Assembly (NCBI GenBank): GCA_007115705.1
Contig: QXEO01000235.1
Span: 375,537-439,536 of the forward strand
DNA: 64,000 nucleotides
Source: Dactylis glomerata
Taxonomy: Eukaryota; Streptophyta; Magnoliopsida; Poales; Poaceae
Reading direction: 5' to 3'
Shown: piece by piece, positions 10,757-22,185 of the stretch
Position numbering within the stretch: position 1 is the stretch's first letter
Layout of the letters: the number at the start of each line of letters is the position of its first letter
Program-made: the position numbers and the translations under genes
The notes under the pieces: model-generated
The model's database searches: none
What the model saw: only the letters and a program-made list of their open reading frames with translations
What the model was told of the DNA's origin: nothing

Positions 10757-11100
10757 AATGTCGTCGTGGTGAAACAACATATGCCATAGGATGGCTTAAA
10801 TGGGGGCCGACTAGATGCTGGAGGATTCGGGAGAGGGGAACGAGCTAAAGAGCACGACAGAAAGAGACACTGATCTACCCAGGTTCGGGGCTCTCGTAAG
10901 GAGATAACACCCCTACTCCTGCTCTACTGATTGTATATATGGATCGATGTAGTACACCACAATGGTGCTTCCAAGCTCTCTGCTAGAGAAGGAAGATGAA
11001 CTGGTAAGTACAGAGTGACCAACCAACAACTATCAGCCAACGTTCAACCAGCTACCCACCTTCCAACGTCTAACCCTTTACCAGGGCTCCCTATGCCACC

Positions 11101-11108
11101 TTATATAG
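11101..11108 (-). promoter_or_regulatory. TATA box of the E1 LTR
   Basis: CTATATAA on the minus strand, in the middle of the LTR with GC-rich flanks, fits a pol II core promoter. Transcription would start about 30 bp further left. Confidence 0.6.
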
Positions 11109-11586
11109 TGGTGGCCAGGGTTACAACGGTCATACAAGACCACAAGACAAGGGCTACACTCCAAACAGGAGCTGGTGGCGATGGCAGAGACCCTTGACTT
11201 CGCCCCTGATTGCTCTCGATGGGACGCCATATCCCTGTACCTTGTACCTCTTGAACTGTGGCCTTACCTCCGTGCGGTAAGCTCGTACTTGTGCACAGTG
11301 AGGGTAGGTAACCTCCACTGTGCACCCTGCCATCTTACTCTGCTACCATGCTTGGATGTTTTCTTCCTTGATTGTAGGGATGTGACACCTTGGTTGACTT
11401 AAGCATCCCGGATATGACCGTTGGCCATACCCAGGACTTATATGCCGGACCAACGACCTACGAGGGTCGGGTAATCCGGCCTCCCCTGCTCCTGCACAAC
11501 ACACCAAATAGTTAGGCCGGCATATCTGAGTATATGCCGGCACACATATATCAGTATTCCGGCTATGCCGGCATATCCAGACACCA

Positions 11587-11665
11587 GCCGGGATACACAT
11601 TATATGCCGGCCGGGATACACATTATACACCAGCCGGGATACACATTATACACCAGCCGGGATGC
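11587..11665 (-). repeat. 23-bp tandem repeat in the U3 of the E1 LTR
   Basis: The GCCGGGAT motif recurs at 11587, 11610, 11633 and 11656, an exact 23-bp period (unit CCGGGATACACATTATACAC plus three bases). It lies upstream of the TATA box, where enhancer repeats of LTRs are often found. Confidence 0.85.
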
Positions 11666-11770
11666 TCTTATATTCCGGCCAGGCCCTTCCTTGATAACCC
11701 GGCATAAAGTCAATCATAGACCTTGTGTCTCTCTAGTCTCTTGACCCTACCGGGGGTCATCCCCCCGACA

Positions 11771-14245
11771 CCCTTCAACAAATTTGCGGTAATATCCCGC
11801 TAGTCCAAGAAAACCTCTAACTTCAGTTTGAGTGGTAGGGGCTTCCCATTCCATGACTGATTTGATCTTCTTTGGGTCTACTGATATTCCTCTAGCTGAC
11901 AACACATGGCCTAGGAATCCAACTTTTTTCAACCAAAACTCACACTTACTGAACTTGGCATACAGCTGATGCTCTCTAAGAGTCTCTAATATCAATCTCA
12001 AATTGGTTGCGTGCTCTTCTTCAGACTTGGAGTAGATAAGAATGTCATCAATGAAGACAACAACAAACTTATCCAAAAACTCCATGAAAACCTTATTCAT
12101 GAGGTTCATGAAATAAGCAGGGGCATTGGTTAATCCAAAGGACATTACGGTGTACTCATACAATCTGTATCGGGTAGTGAAGGCTGTTTTGGGTATATCA
12201 GTTGCATGGATCTTCAGTTGATGGTATCCAGTTCTAAGATCTATCTTCGAGAAAACTCGAGCTCCGGTCAATTGGTCAAACAGATCATCTATCTTCGGAA
12301 GAGGATACTTATTCTTGATGGTCACATCATTTAGCTTGCGGTAATCAGTGCACAGTCGGCTGGAACCGTCACTTTTATCCACAAACAGAACGGGTGATCT
12401 CCAAGCAGAAGAACTTGGCTGAATCAATCCTTTACTCAAAAGGTCATCCAATTGCTTCTTCAACTCTACTAGTTCAGCTGGGTTCATACGATAGGGTCGT
12501 TGGGCTACGGATCCAGTTCCGGGAATAAGCTCAATGATAAACTCAATATCCCGATCGGGTGGCATTCCGGGTAGCTCATCGGGAAAAACATCCGGGTATT
12601 CACAGATGATGGGAACTTCCTCTATGGTTGGCCCTGAGATACTCTTATGACATCTGGGGATTTGGGTGGGTTTAACTGACACATGCTTTACTAAAATTCC
12701 ATGGCTACTCCTCATGGTGATGGTCTTTTTGGCACAATCTATAATTCCTTGGTGTTGAGACATCCAATCCATACCTAGGACTACTTCCAATCCCTTGGTT
12801 CCTAACACGATCAAACTGGCTAAGAATGATATCCCATGGATTTCTATGGGCACTGCCAAGCAGGTCCAACTAGCCTTGGTGATTGACCCAGGTATTTGCA
12901 CAGACATGGTATTTTTCAGGGGTGTTGGTTGAAGTCCACTTTTATCAACGAATAACTGAGTAATAAACGAGTGGGAAGCTCCAGAATCAAACAGAACTCT
13001 TGCAGGAACTGAATTAACAGGGAACATACCAAGCACAACATCGGTTGCCTCCTGAGCTTCTTCAACATTCATGTGGTTCAGACGGCCTCGAGGGTGAGGC
13101 TGGTTCCTTGGGGGATAATTCTTGCCATTTCCAACACGGCGCTGCTGCTGAGCAGGAGCAGTGGTCTTGGATGCATCAGTCAGCTTCTTGGGGCACTCAT
13201 TAGAGTAGTGCCCTTTGAGTCCGCACTCATAACAGGTAACACCAGACTTGTCACCCGACTTGGGTGGCACAGGTGCTCCATTGGGTCTGGGAGCATTGGG
13301 GTTGAAGTTGTTGCCACTAGGTCTTGGAGGTGCACGGTTGAAGTGGTTGCCGGGTGGACGGCTAGGAAAGTTGGGACTTGGAGCCGGTGCAGACGGCCTC
13401 ATAGGTCTAGGGGCGAAACCCATAGGTGGATTTCCCCTTGGCTTCTGCGAGTTGCTTGAGTTGCCTTGATACATCATACGGCGCTTGCGGTTCTCTGCAG
13501 CTTGCTTGAGTTTGCCTTCCATCTGAATCGCAGAATCAACCAATGACTCCAGGTCGGCAAAGTGAATGCTGACTAAGACACATTGCATCTCATCATGAAG
13601 TCCATCCAGAAACCTTTCTTGCTTCTTCTCAGTGGTGTTGGTGTCATCTGGGGCATACCTAGACAAGGTAAGGAACTTGTCACGGTAATCAACCACAGAT
13701 AGGGAACCTTGCTTCAGATTCCTGAACTCATCTCTCATCCTTTTAACCAATCCCAAAGGAACATGGGCTTTGCTAAACTTGCTCTTGAACTCCTCCCAAG
13801 GCATCACATACCCTTGGGCTTGCATTGCACGAGTGCTATCCCACCAAGCTCTTGCGGCTCCCGCAAGATAGTGGGTGGTGTATAAGACCTTCTCATTTTC
13901 ACCCACTTCGGCGACTGCTAAATTGTTCTCCATAGTGCGAAGCCAATCATCGGCATCTAAGGGTTCTTCAGACTTAGTGAATATAGGGGGGTTGGTGTTT
14001 TGGAAACTCCTTAACTTGGATCGGTGATCACCATGGCCATTGTTTTCTCCTTCACCATGGCCATTTCCATTGCCATTGTTATGGTTCATTGCCATCTGGG
14101 TTAGTTGCTGAAGGGTGGCCAAGTTAGCTTGGTGCTCAGCTTGGGCTACTTCCCGGTCTTCCATGATCAACCTTAGCAGTTCGGCCATTTCCGGATTCGG
14201 GGGTGGGGGTGCTCGCGGCATCTGAAGATAAGGTGTGTAAGACAA
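11771..14245 (-). CDS. E2a gag-protease-RT, truncated by the E1 insertion
   Basis: One uninterrupted frame of about 825 codons. Gag core is at residues 85-250 (DDWLRTMENNLAV, AARAWWDS, EEFKSKF), followed by a Pro/Asn-rich stretch and a CCHC knuckle at 338-351 (CYECGLKGHYSNEC). The protease active site is VLFDSGASHSFI near 420. RT begins near 590, with LCTDYRKLNDV, KIDLRTGYHQL, MSFGLTNAP and the catalytic FIDD near 755. The frame runs on to FVEG and then into LTR sequence of E1, so the final residues of the computed ORF (CRGDDPR) are foreign. The first Met is at 14245. Met9 at 14221 directly follows a pyrimidine-rich CTTCAG and could be the start if the RNA is spliced. Confidence 0.9.
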
Positions 14246-14494
14246 GAGGGAAAGCTAATTTGCTAAGTTTCAAATGTAACATGGATGATGCAATTTTTGT
14301 CTTACTAAGGCCTTAAGGGCCAAATTCATATTTCATTCAACAAGCATCAAACATATCATACATACGAGTTCACACATTACAAATGGTTTACCTCAAACCA
14401 TTGCGACTCGTCTACTAGAGAGGGGGATACAACTCACACCTACACGAAGTGACTTAAAGTAAACTCATAACTAGATAACACGGGAATCTCCAAT
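14246..14494 (-). other. E2a spacer between extra ORF and gag
   Basis: About 250 bp with no ORF. On the minus strand it ends in a pyrimidine-rich run (CTCTTGTCTTACACACCTTA) leading to TTCAG at the gag start. It is closely matched in E2b (36373-36616). Confidence 0.6.
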
Positions 14495-15272
14495 CTAGAC
14501 ATCGGGCTCCTCGGGGTCTTCCTTCTCATCATCCACAATGAATCCATTCTCTTCAGGGTCCTCCTCATCATCAAGGTCCTCCATGAAGTCATCCTCGTCA
14601 CTAATGAGGGCATGATCCTCCTTGCGGAGATCAATGCCTTCCTCCTCACCAAGGTGGCTCTCAAGAGTCTCAATGTACTCAGTCATCTCAGCCACATTGG
14701 CCTTCAACTCCTCAATGGTGTGATCCCTCTCATCGCGCTGGCGGCGAAGACTCTTGCGATCCCTAGCAAGAATCCTGATAGTGCTCCTTGCCTCCACCAG
14801 TGCGAAGTGCTCAAGGTTAGCCTTGGTACGGGTCGGCCTCCTGCTGAGTGGAGTACAGCAAGAAGTCCATGTGATCGACGTAGGTACTCGGCTCATTTTG
14901 CCCTGGCATGTTTGCGGGATGTCCATCCGCATCACGCCGAGCAAAGTTCCTAAAGCGCTCTCCCTGGACCTCCTCAACATGCAGTCCGCACAAGCGGGCG
15001 TGCATCTCCTGTATACCTCGGACCAAACCATCGGCCCAAGTGTTCTCCACAAGCTCAAACTTGATCCTTGGAGAACTCAAATCTCCCTTCTTGCCACGGC
15101 AACTGGCCCTGACAAGCCATCGTAGCTCTCCATCCGGGTGCTCATTGAGCACGGCTCCCTTGAACTCCGGATACAGACGGTTCAGGAACAAGGTTAGGGT
15201 GGTGAGGTCGCGCTCAAAACAAAGGCTGCCACCATGGCCCAACTGGTACTGCTCAGTGAATACCGGGGCCAT
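14495..15272 (-). pseudogene. E2a extra ORF upstream of gag, frameshifted
   Basis: This copy of the E2-family extra ORF is disrupted. The first 150 codons (15272 down to about 14830) and the remaining part are in different frames, because about 5 bp are missing near 14830 relative to E2b (ACGGGTCGG here, ACGGGCACGGTCGG there). The N-terminal half is globular (LCFERDLTTLTLFL, ELRWLVRASCRGKKG, GLHVEEVQGERFRNFARR). The C-terminal half is coiled coil (EELKANVAEMTEYIETLESH) and then strongly acidic (DEDDFMEDLDDEEDPEE). I do not recognise the family. The start ATG follows TTTGTAG, another splice-acceptor-like context. Confidence 0.75.
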
Positions 15273-15471
15273 CTACAAATTTTTTGATTAGATTAAGTTA
15301 GTGACTAACTCCAGTGTGCAAAATTTTAAGTAGGCAAAAACTGAAGCATGTACAAAACTTTGTAAATAGAGAGGAAAAGACTAAGCAATTTTAAACCATT
15401 ACTTATATCTTTGCTTTTATAAAGGTTTCATTTAACGCCCATTCTAACTAAGGTCTCCTATGGTCAGCCTA
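15273..15471 (-). other. E2a leader between primer site and extra ORF
   Basis: AT-rich untranslated leader of about 200 bp, with no credible ORF. It closely resembles the E2b leader. Confidence 0.6.
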
Positions 15472-15484
15472 GGCTCTGATACCA
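15472..15484 (-). other. E2a primer binding site (tRNA-iMet)
   Basis: TGGTATCAGAGCC on the minus strand matches the 3' end of plant initiator tRNA-Met over 13 bases. It lies three bases after the LTR end. Confidence 0.9.
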
Positions 15485-15487
15485 ACT

Positions 15488-18400
15488 TGTGACGACCCCG
15501 AATTTATCACAAAGTCGAAGTGCCCGTTATGCATTCCACCACAATCCCAGAATCATTGTTGTGATACACATAACGTAGTTGGTAACCAGTTCCATAGACA
15601 TTACAATACGATGGTTCAAATACAATGGTCATATAAACCAAGTTCATATTACAACACAATATAGCAGCGGAAATATAGTCTTCGGGACCATGCCTTCACC
15701 CTACAGGCAATGGCGACTCAGTAGAAGATCTTAGTTCTAATACTCCTCTTCATAACCTTCCTCCGGATACTCTTCCCCATAGTCTGGCCAAGTTGATAGC
15801 CAGGGACACAGCCATGAGTACATTGGATGCACTCGCAAACCATCTTACAGTTGAAAGGATGAAGTAGATATGCAAGGTTGATATGGTGGTCTAAGCACTA
15901 AGTTTTTGCAAAAGCTAGTTTTATTTCCCAAGAATGTTCATTGGTAGAAAAGAGGTTTAGTTTTCTAAGTTCAATCTACAAGGAACTTCAAGTGTGTCAA
16001 GATCAATGTCAAGTCAAGTCATGTCATTCACCAAGGTCACCATAAGTTATTATCATTCTTGACAAAAGTCAAGTACAGTTTGCCAACTGTCCATAACCGA
16101 GGACACGGCTATTCGAATAGTTTGAAACCTCTGCAGAGGGGTACACTTTACCCACAAGATTCGATACATCTGCCAGGAGAAATCCACGGATCGTCATACA
16201 CAAAGTATGCGGGGTTCAGATAATCAAACAAATTCTTTCACTTGCTCACTCTAGTACGGGATCCTTCCCTAGAGCCCGAGATACGGAAATCCCCGTTCCG
16301 GCGCCTCTAGTTTTGCCCGCTCCGGGATGCCGGATGAGTGGAATCTCCACTTGGTTCAGAAGTACCCGCGCACGATGCACTTCTATAAAGGATGATACAA
16401 GACCTCCCATACTAGGGTGAGCAAGCTACGGACTAAGCCCCTTCCCATTTAGGGGTAATGTGGTCGTACGGTAATGGTTGGCTCACATGGTACATCACTT
16501 ATTATCATTTTTGAAACTCATTCCATAGTTCTTAGTCAATATTATTTTCCTTCATAAGACCATCAGGTAGGAGAATCTTCATTTCAAGTTTCCAAGTTCA
16601 AGTCACCAAGTTCAAATGGGGTTCCACTTAGAGATGGTCTAAATTTTATTAGCGACTAAGCAACTATATTGAGTGATGATACTACTAAGCTATGGTTGGA
16701 TAAACTCAGCTGGATGCTCTTGCTAAGCAAGATATCACTATACTTCTATCATTCTACTCTAGCAATTCAATCATGCAATTTACTTAAAACAAGTAGAATG
16801 CAATAGTAAAACTAGGCAGTTGGAGTATGATTCAAAAGATGGCTTGCCTTGGTTGGCAAAGTGTCCGGGGTATTCTTCTTCTTCTTGATAATATTCCCCC
16901 TCAATATCCTCCTCGGCAATACTAGCGTCTAATAACGAATAAACACAAAGCACATCATCACTACACAATTCTAACAACACAGCAAGCACACATACTTGTT
17001 TTCACACAATAGCCTTCCTTTTGGATTTTATTTAAATTGTGTTGCAAGTTTGCTTCCAAGTTTGCCTTGAGTGTGTAAGTTAAATTTTCTATCATAAAGC
17101 AAGTGGGGTTTACTTTTTAAGTATGGGTATTGAACTAAGGGTATTAGTACTAATTCCAATGAGGGTGGACTTATTAAGTGAAGGGGTGTTGGAGGGCAAT
17201 TTAATTCTAAGTGTACAATAGTAATCTATCATTTTATGTTACCCAATAGGGTTGGATTAAGGTCTAATTGATACCACTAACAAGGTTTGAGGTGATTAAG
17301 GTTGACTAAACAGTAGGGAAGGTCATTAGTGAGTTCACAACCATTTTTCATAATTTTAGGTGGCTTAAACCATTTTCTAGAAATTTTCTATGATTAATAA
17401 AGCTATGGTCACATTATTCTTATTTATTTAAATCCCTAACTCAATTTGAATTCTAACCAGTTCTATAGTGTAGAGCATTTCATAAGCTTTCCAACGCATA
17501 TTTATTTGCTAGAAATGGATTTGTAAATCTCTTGGAATTAAAGTTTGAAAAACATATCTGAAACTAATTTGAATTAATTCGAAATAGGCGGGAAAAAGAA
17601 TAAAACGTTTCGGACCGAATTCGACAGAGCTGGGCCGATTTCAAATGAAACCCGAACGGGCCGGCCCAGAAAACGATTCGCACGGGCGGGAAAGAAATAA
17701 AACTGAACCTGACAGGGGGGTCCCACCCGTCAGGTCACTTATTCGAACCGAACCGGTATGCTATCGTCAGATCAAGATCTAACGGCTCAGGGGTGTCATG
17801 TTCGTCGGCGACAGCGGAGCTCACCTGTGAGCAGCGAAGATGACGACGGCGACGGCGGCTTGCGTAGAGGAAGCAGAACTCGACGGCGAGGGGCGGAAAC
17901 GACTCCGGCGAGGCTCCTCCTCCGATTCCCGGCGGCGGCTTGCTCCAGGAAGGTCGAACGCGGCGGCGCCCTCCGCGTCCAGTACCTCGCCGGTGGGGCT
18001 GGCGACGTCGAGCTAGAGCAAGCGGGGTGAAGTGAGCATGTCTGGGACGTAGCTGGGGACGGGGCGAGTTGGTTCGTTTGATCGGCTTGGCCTTTTATAG
18101 GCCGGAGCGTCGGGGACAGGGGCGCCCAGTAGGTGGCCGGCGCAGAGCATGCTGGCGACGCGCACGGGCGACACCGGCCTCGACGGCCTTGCCTGCGTGC
18201 TGGGGGTTTGTTGTCTCGGCCGCGGAGTGCTGTGGGTCGGTGCTGGCGAGGGCACGGTAGTCGGGAGCTTGCAGAGAGGAAGAAGGAGAAGAGAGGGGGG
18301 TCCGGGTGCTGTCCTCCGTTTCCTCCCATGTCGCACGGCTCGGGTCGGGGCAGAGGGAGCTGGGGTCGACCGCGGAGGTGTCCAGGAGCATGGCTACAGG

Positions 18401-19062
18401 CTTGAGACGGACGGCGACAGTGATCCTCACAGTGATCATGATCTCTCCCGATTTTCATCTGCCAGGTGTTCGACGAAATGCCCGCAAGAGATTCAAATTC
18501 GAATTTTTGAAATTTTTCACTTTGGGTGATCAACATATTGGCCAAGGTTTCCAGTCATATTTTTGTTATCAAGAAAGAATGAGTTTTGCAGAAATCTTAT
18601 TTCAAATTTTGGTATTGTCACTGTTTCAGATTCAAAGTTTGGCTGATGTTTGAGTGATGTTCTGATTTGAATTTTGGTTAGAAACTTCTTGGTTTAGTTA
18701 GTCTGCAACTTGGTCAAGCTCAACTAACTGGTCACACACTGAGGTGAGTTACAGATTTCTTAATTTAAAGGCTCAAAGTAGGGTAGTCAATAAGATTTCC
18801 TAGATCATCTTATTCTTCTCTTTTTCTTTCTTTCTTTTGTTTCTTGTTTCTTTGGTTCTTATAATTCTTCTCAATTGTTTCTGTTGGTTAAGTTAGACTT
18901 AGCTAATTATTGCACAACAATTAATAGCACACATGAAATCATAAAATACACATAATAGGAAAAACATGCATACATGCAATAATAGATAAAAAGTTTTATC
19001 TTGGTCCAAAATTTGGCACTTTAATTAATAGGAAGTGGATTACAATTTTCTGAGTTGTTACA
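15488..19062 (-). repeat. E2a 5' LTR (3575 bp)
   Basis: On the minus strand it begins TGTAACAACTCAGAAAATTG and ends GGTCGTCACA. The E2b LTR has matching ends and length (3582 bp). A GC-rich block around 17750-18420 surrounds the TATA box; the rest is AT-rich. Short ORFs in the GC-rich block are not kept in E2b and are not annotated. Confidence 0.9.
18091..18100 (-). promoter_or_regulatory. TATA box of the E2a LTR
   Basis: CTATAAAAGG on the minus strand. It is conserved at the corresponding place in E2b (40232-40241) within a GC-rich island. The RNA leader within the LTR would be about 2.6 kb. Confidence 0.7.
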
Positions 19063-20948
19063 CCCTTCAATCTTGCACTTGAAGCAAACAATCTTGGCCA
19101 AATTCTTGACTTGGTCTTGGCCATTCTTCTTCTTGTTGCTCTTGGACTTGTTCTTGTCATTGGAGTTGAATCCAAGTCCACTCTTATCATTAGGGGATTT
19201 TTGCACACTCAAAATATTATCAAGTGTGGATTTCCCTTCATGACGCTTCTCCAAGTCTTTCTCCAAACTAGTGACTTGGTCCTTGAGCTCTTTGATTTCC
19301 TCTACAAGGTTAGTAGTAATACAAGTACTAGAGGAAGTAGAAGCTTCATTGTTAGAGCAACAAGGTATATCAAGTAATTCGTCACAAGATGTAGAAATAT
19401 TATGCCTAGACAAATTACTAGGACTAGCACAAGGTAATATAGCATTTTCGTTCAAAGTAGTGCTAATGTCTAAATGAGGCTCACAAGATGTTTTCTTAGT
19501 GACACTTGCCTCATGAGCTAACTTTAGCCCATTATAAGAGATTAGGAGATCCCCATGAGAGCCCGAGAGCTTTTCATGGCTTTCTTCCAATTTCTTATAA
19601 TTGCTTGTTAGTAACTCAAGTTGAGCCCTTAGCTCAACATTTTCCTTTAATATAGATGCTTCACAAGAAGTAGAGTTAGTAGCACAAGCATCATTAATAG
19701 ATTTAGCATTAGCAAGCTCACAAGATATAATAGATTGAGATAGGGAAGAATAGTATGCTTCTCTTCGGATAGCTCTTGCTTGAGGAGATTGAATCTCCGT
19801 TTCCCCTCATTAACAAGGGAGTTCAATTCCTTAATGGTCTCCTTGTGTTCAAACAAGGTTTCCATTAAGTGTTCGACTTTACCACGAGCATCATTATTAT
19901 CACGAAGAGAGGCATACACAATTTCCATCTCATGCAAGAAAGCTTCATCATCATCATCATCATCACTCTCATCATAAGGAGATGTGTCGGGATTCAAAGT
20001 AGGAGTTACCTTTGAACCGCTTGCCATAAGGCACATGTGAACTTGCGTAGATGATGATGGAACATCAATAGAAGTACATTCTTCATTTTCGAGTGTAGGA
20101 CAAGCTCTTGCGAGATGTCCATACTCGTGGCATTCATAGCATTGCCTTCTCTTGATAGAAACCTTCTTGGTTCTTCTATTGATTTCTTCTTTAATTATGT
20201 GACCCAATTTTTCTTTAATTTCCTCTACATGGTTAGTCAAACAATAACTAGAGGAAATAGAATCATTTTGAGTATGGTCACAACTAGAAACAAGCATATC
20301 ATCACAAAATTTAATCAAGCAAATTCTAGGAGATATGCAAGGACCTTTAACACAAGAATGAGTAAAAAAATTCTTGCAAGAAGTGTTTAGGTCCAAACTC
20401 TCTACACCCTTAGGATTTATAGAAATAGAATCATTGTTGCAAAGAGCAAGACTACCATCATCACATATGATTTCTTCACTCACCATATCATTACCTTGTG
20501 ACAAGTCACATGTTGGTGAAGTGGAAGAACTTGAACACTCATCACGACCGGATGTGGAAGCAACTTGGAGCTCTTCATGATGTGAAGATGAAGAGAGCTC
20601 CTTGGGTTCACTTTCAACCTCAAGAGAAATGGACCCACCAAATGACTCTTCTAGCTTGGTCCATATCTCATGAGATGTCTTGCACTTTGAACCCATCAAG
20701 AAAACATAAACTATGGAGCTCACAGACAATAAAATTTCATTAGATACTTGAGCTTCAAGATGTAATTTTTTCTCATCCTCAATAGATAGATTTTGAAGAT
20801 CCATCAGAGGAGAAAAACCTACATCTAGAAATCGCTCTATATTTGGACACAAAGTCCGAAGATTAGAAAGCATGCGATTTCTCCATAGCATATAATTTGT
20901 GCCATCAAAAATAATTATGTCATTGTGCACTAAATAACTAGCCGACAT
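19063..20948 (-). pseudogene. gag: E6 Copia gag, frameshifted and truncated
   Basis: The likely start is the ATG at 20948 (MSASYLVHNDIIIFDGTNYM); an in-frame ATG at 20960 is possible. The N-terminus has the Copia gag signature (FDGTNYMLWRNRM ... HEIWTKLEESF). A zinc knuckle (CYECHEYGHLARAC) follows at about residues 275-290, then an acidic Asp run and a long coiled-coil region. The frame shifts near 19760, and the continuing frame (19590 downwards; EEIKELKDQVTSLEKDLEKR) reaches a second Cys cluster before being cut by E2a. Pol would be on the far side of E2a, off-window. The long coiled-coil C-terminus fits Sire-type gag. Confidence 0.8.
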
Positions 20949-20987
20949 CTTTACTCTCAAGGCGGTGAAGCCTAAACAAGGAGAGAC

Positions 20988-21002
20988 CTTGCTCTGATAC
21001 CA
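20988..21002 (-). other. E6 primer binding site (tRNA-iMet)
   Basis: TGGTATCAGAGCAAG on the minus strand, two bases after the LTR end CCTTTCA. Twelve bases match the initiator tRNA-Met 3' end. Confidence 0.9.
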
Positions 21003-21954
21003 ATTGAAAGGATGAGATGTCGCCTAGAGGGGGGTGAATAGGCATTTTTAAAAACAATTACGGAATTGGCTTGAAGGAATGCGGAATTAAACTAACGTTT
21101 ATTTTCTTCAAGCACAAAACCTAAATATGCTAGGCTCAACTAAGTGCACCAACAACAACTAAATAAAAGCAAGATAGCACAAGATATATTTCACAAGTGA
21201 TAAACAAGATATAAGTACTTCAAGCACGATGGCTATCACAAGGAAATAAACTCGGGTATAGAGATTACCGAGGCACACGGAGACGAAGATGTATCCCGAT
21301 GTTCACTTACATAAAGTAAGCTAATCACTATTGGAGAGATGCGGGAAACCACGAAGGCTCCCGAATGCCACGAAGGCTCACCTTCTTCTCCGAGCCCCCC
21401 ACGAAGCTAGGGACCCCTTCTTATGGTTAGCTTTTCCTCTACTCCGGAGATGGCAAGCTCCACAACCACTTCACAACTCCCACGAAGGGGAAGCCCGGGC
21501 CTCTTCACAATCTTCCACGAAGAGGTCACCGAGGCACCAACCGCCAAGCCAACTAGGAGGTCACCCTCCAAGAGTAACAAGCTCACGGTCTCTCACTCGA
21601 ACAAATCGTAATGGAGATCTCAACACTATGCAAGAATGCAAAGCAAGAACACAAGGGGAAGTGCTCAAATCCTTCTCTCCCAAATCCCACCAAGGCAACA
21701 AATGCTATGGAGGAGTTAGAGAGGAAGAACAAGGGTGGAGGTCAACCAATGACCTCAAGATCTAGATCTAATGGGTTCCCCTCACTTAGAGGAGGAATTG
21801 ATTGGTGGAGTTGTAGATCTAGATCTCCTCTTCCAAATCCCTCAAAAATATGCAAGAATCATTGGAGGGAAGAGAGAGGGAGCAAGCTCAAGAGGGTCAA
21901 CAATGGAGGTATATTTCGTGCTCAAGAACTCTAAAACATTTGGGGAAGAAGACC

Positions 21955-21964
21955 CCTTTTATAG
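21955..21964 (-). promoter_or_regulatory. TATA box of the E6 LTR
   Basis: CTATAAAAGG on the minus strand in the context GAGGACTATAAAAGGGG, which resembles the E7 promoter context AAGGACTATAAAAAGG. Confidence 0.7.
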
Positions 21965-22002
21965 TCCTCAAGGAAAACTAGCTGTTTGGGGCGAAACTGG
22001 AA

Positions 22003-22185
22003 TTCCCGGTTGAATTCTCGGTTGGACCGGAAATTATCGGTTGAATTTCTGGTTTAAACCGAGCCTAGAAGAAATCGGTCCAGAAGGTTTTCGGTTGATT
22101 TCCGGTTGAATTTCCTGTTGAATTCTCGGTTGGACTGGAAATTCTCGGTTGAATTTCCGGTTTAAACCGAGCTCGAAACCGACAG
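22003..22185 (-). repeat. Motif array upstream of the E6 TATA box
   Basis: On the plus strand the motif CGGTTGAATT or close variants (CGGTTGGACCGGAAATT, CGGTTTAAACCG) recurs about ten times in 180 bp. The array is imperfect and unevenly spaced, and it sits just upstream of the LTR promoter. Confidence 0.8.

Larger units (their letters stand above)
1..11770 (-). mobile_element. E1: Tat-lineage Ty3/gypsy LTR retrotransposon (3' LTR off-window)
   Basis: This minus-strand element runs from its 5' LTR (10759-11770) through a primer binding site, gag, protease, RT, RNase H, a second RNase H and integrase to a 3' region that carries a spliced antisense ORF. The 3' LTR lies beyond the left edge. The duplicated RNase H and the antisense ORF between pol and the 3' LTR are hallmarks of the Tat lineage. 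It is inserted in the RT region of E2a: the E2a frame stops just after residues KFVEG at 11771, while the E2b copy continues past this point. Motifs of the type TGCCGGCATA recur throughout E1. Confidence 0.9.
10759..11770 (-). repeat. E1 5' LTR (1012 bp)
   Basis: On the minus strand it begins TGTCGGGGGGATGACC and ends ACGACGACA, giving TGTCG/CGACA terminal inverted repeats, and it is followed by the primer binding site. It abuts E2a RT coding sequence at 11771. U3 holds a 23-bp tandem repeat and many CCGGCATA motifs; a TATA box lies at 11101-11108. Confidence 0.9.
11771..19062 (-). mobile_element. E2a: Ty3/gypsy element with extra 5' ORF, cut by E1
   Basis: Right-hand part of a minus-strand element: 5' LTR 15488-19062, a tRNA-iMet-type primer site, an extra ORF, then gag, protease and the first half of RT. 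It stops at 11771, where E1 is inserted; the remainder would be left of the window. A second family copy is E2b. A CCHC gag, the DSGASHSF protease and the RT sequence suggest a Tekay/Del-type chromovirus, but no chromodomain is in view. E2a itself interrupts the gag of E6 at 19063. Confidence 0.88.

Noticed and set aside
11747..11770. Last residues (CRGDDPR) of the E2a ORF as part of its protein
   Set aside because: They are encoded by the E1 LTR end and are absent from the E2b copy.
17796..18545. 249-aa minus-strand ORF in the E2a LTR
   Set aside because: It spans the TATA box and GC-rich island, is not kept in the E2b LTR and has no recognisable domain.
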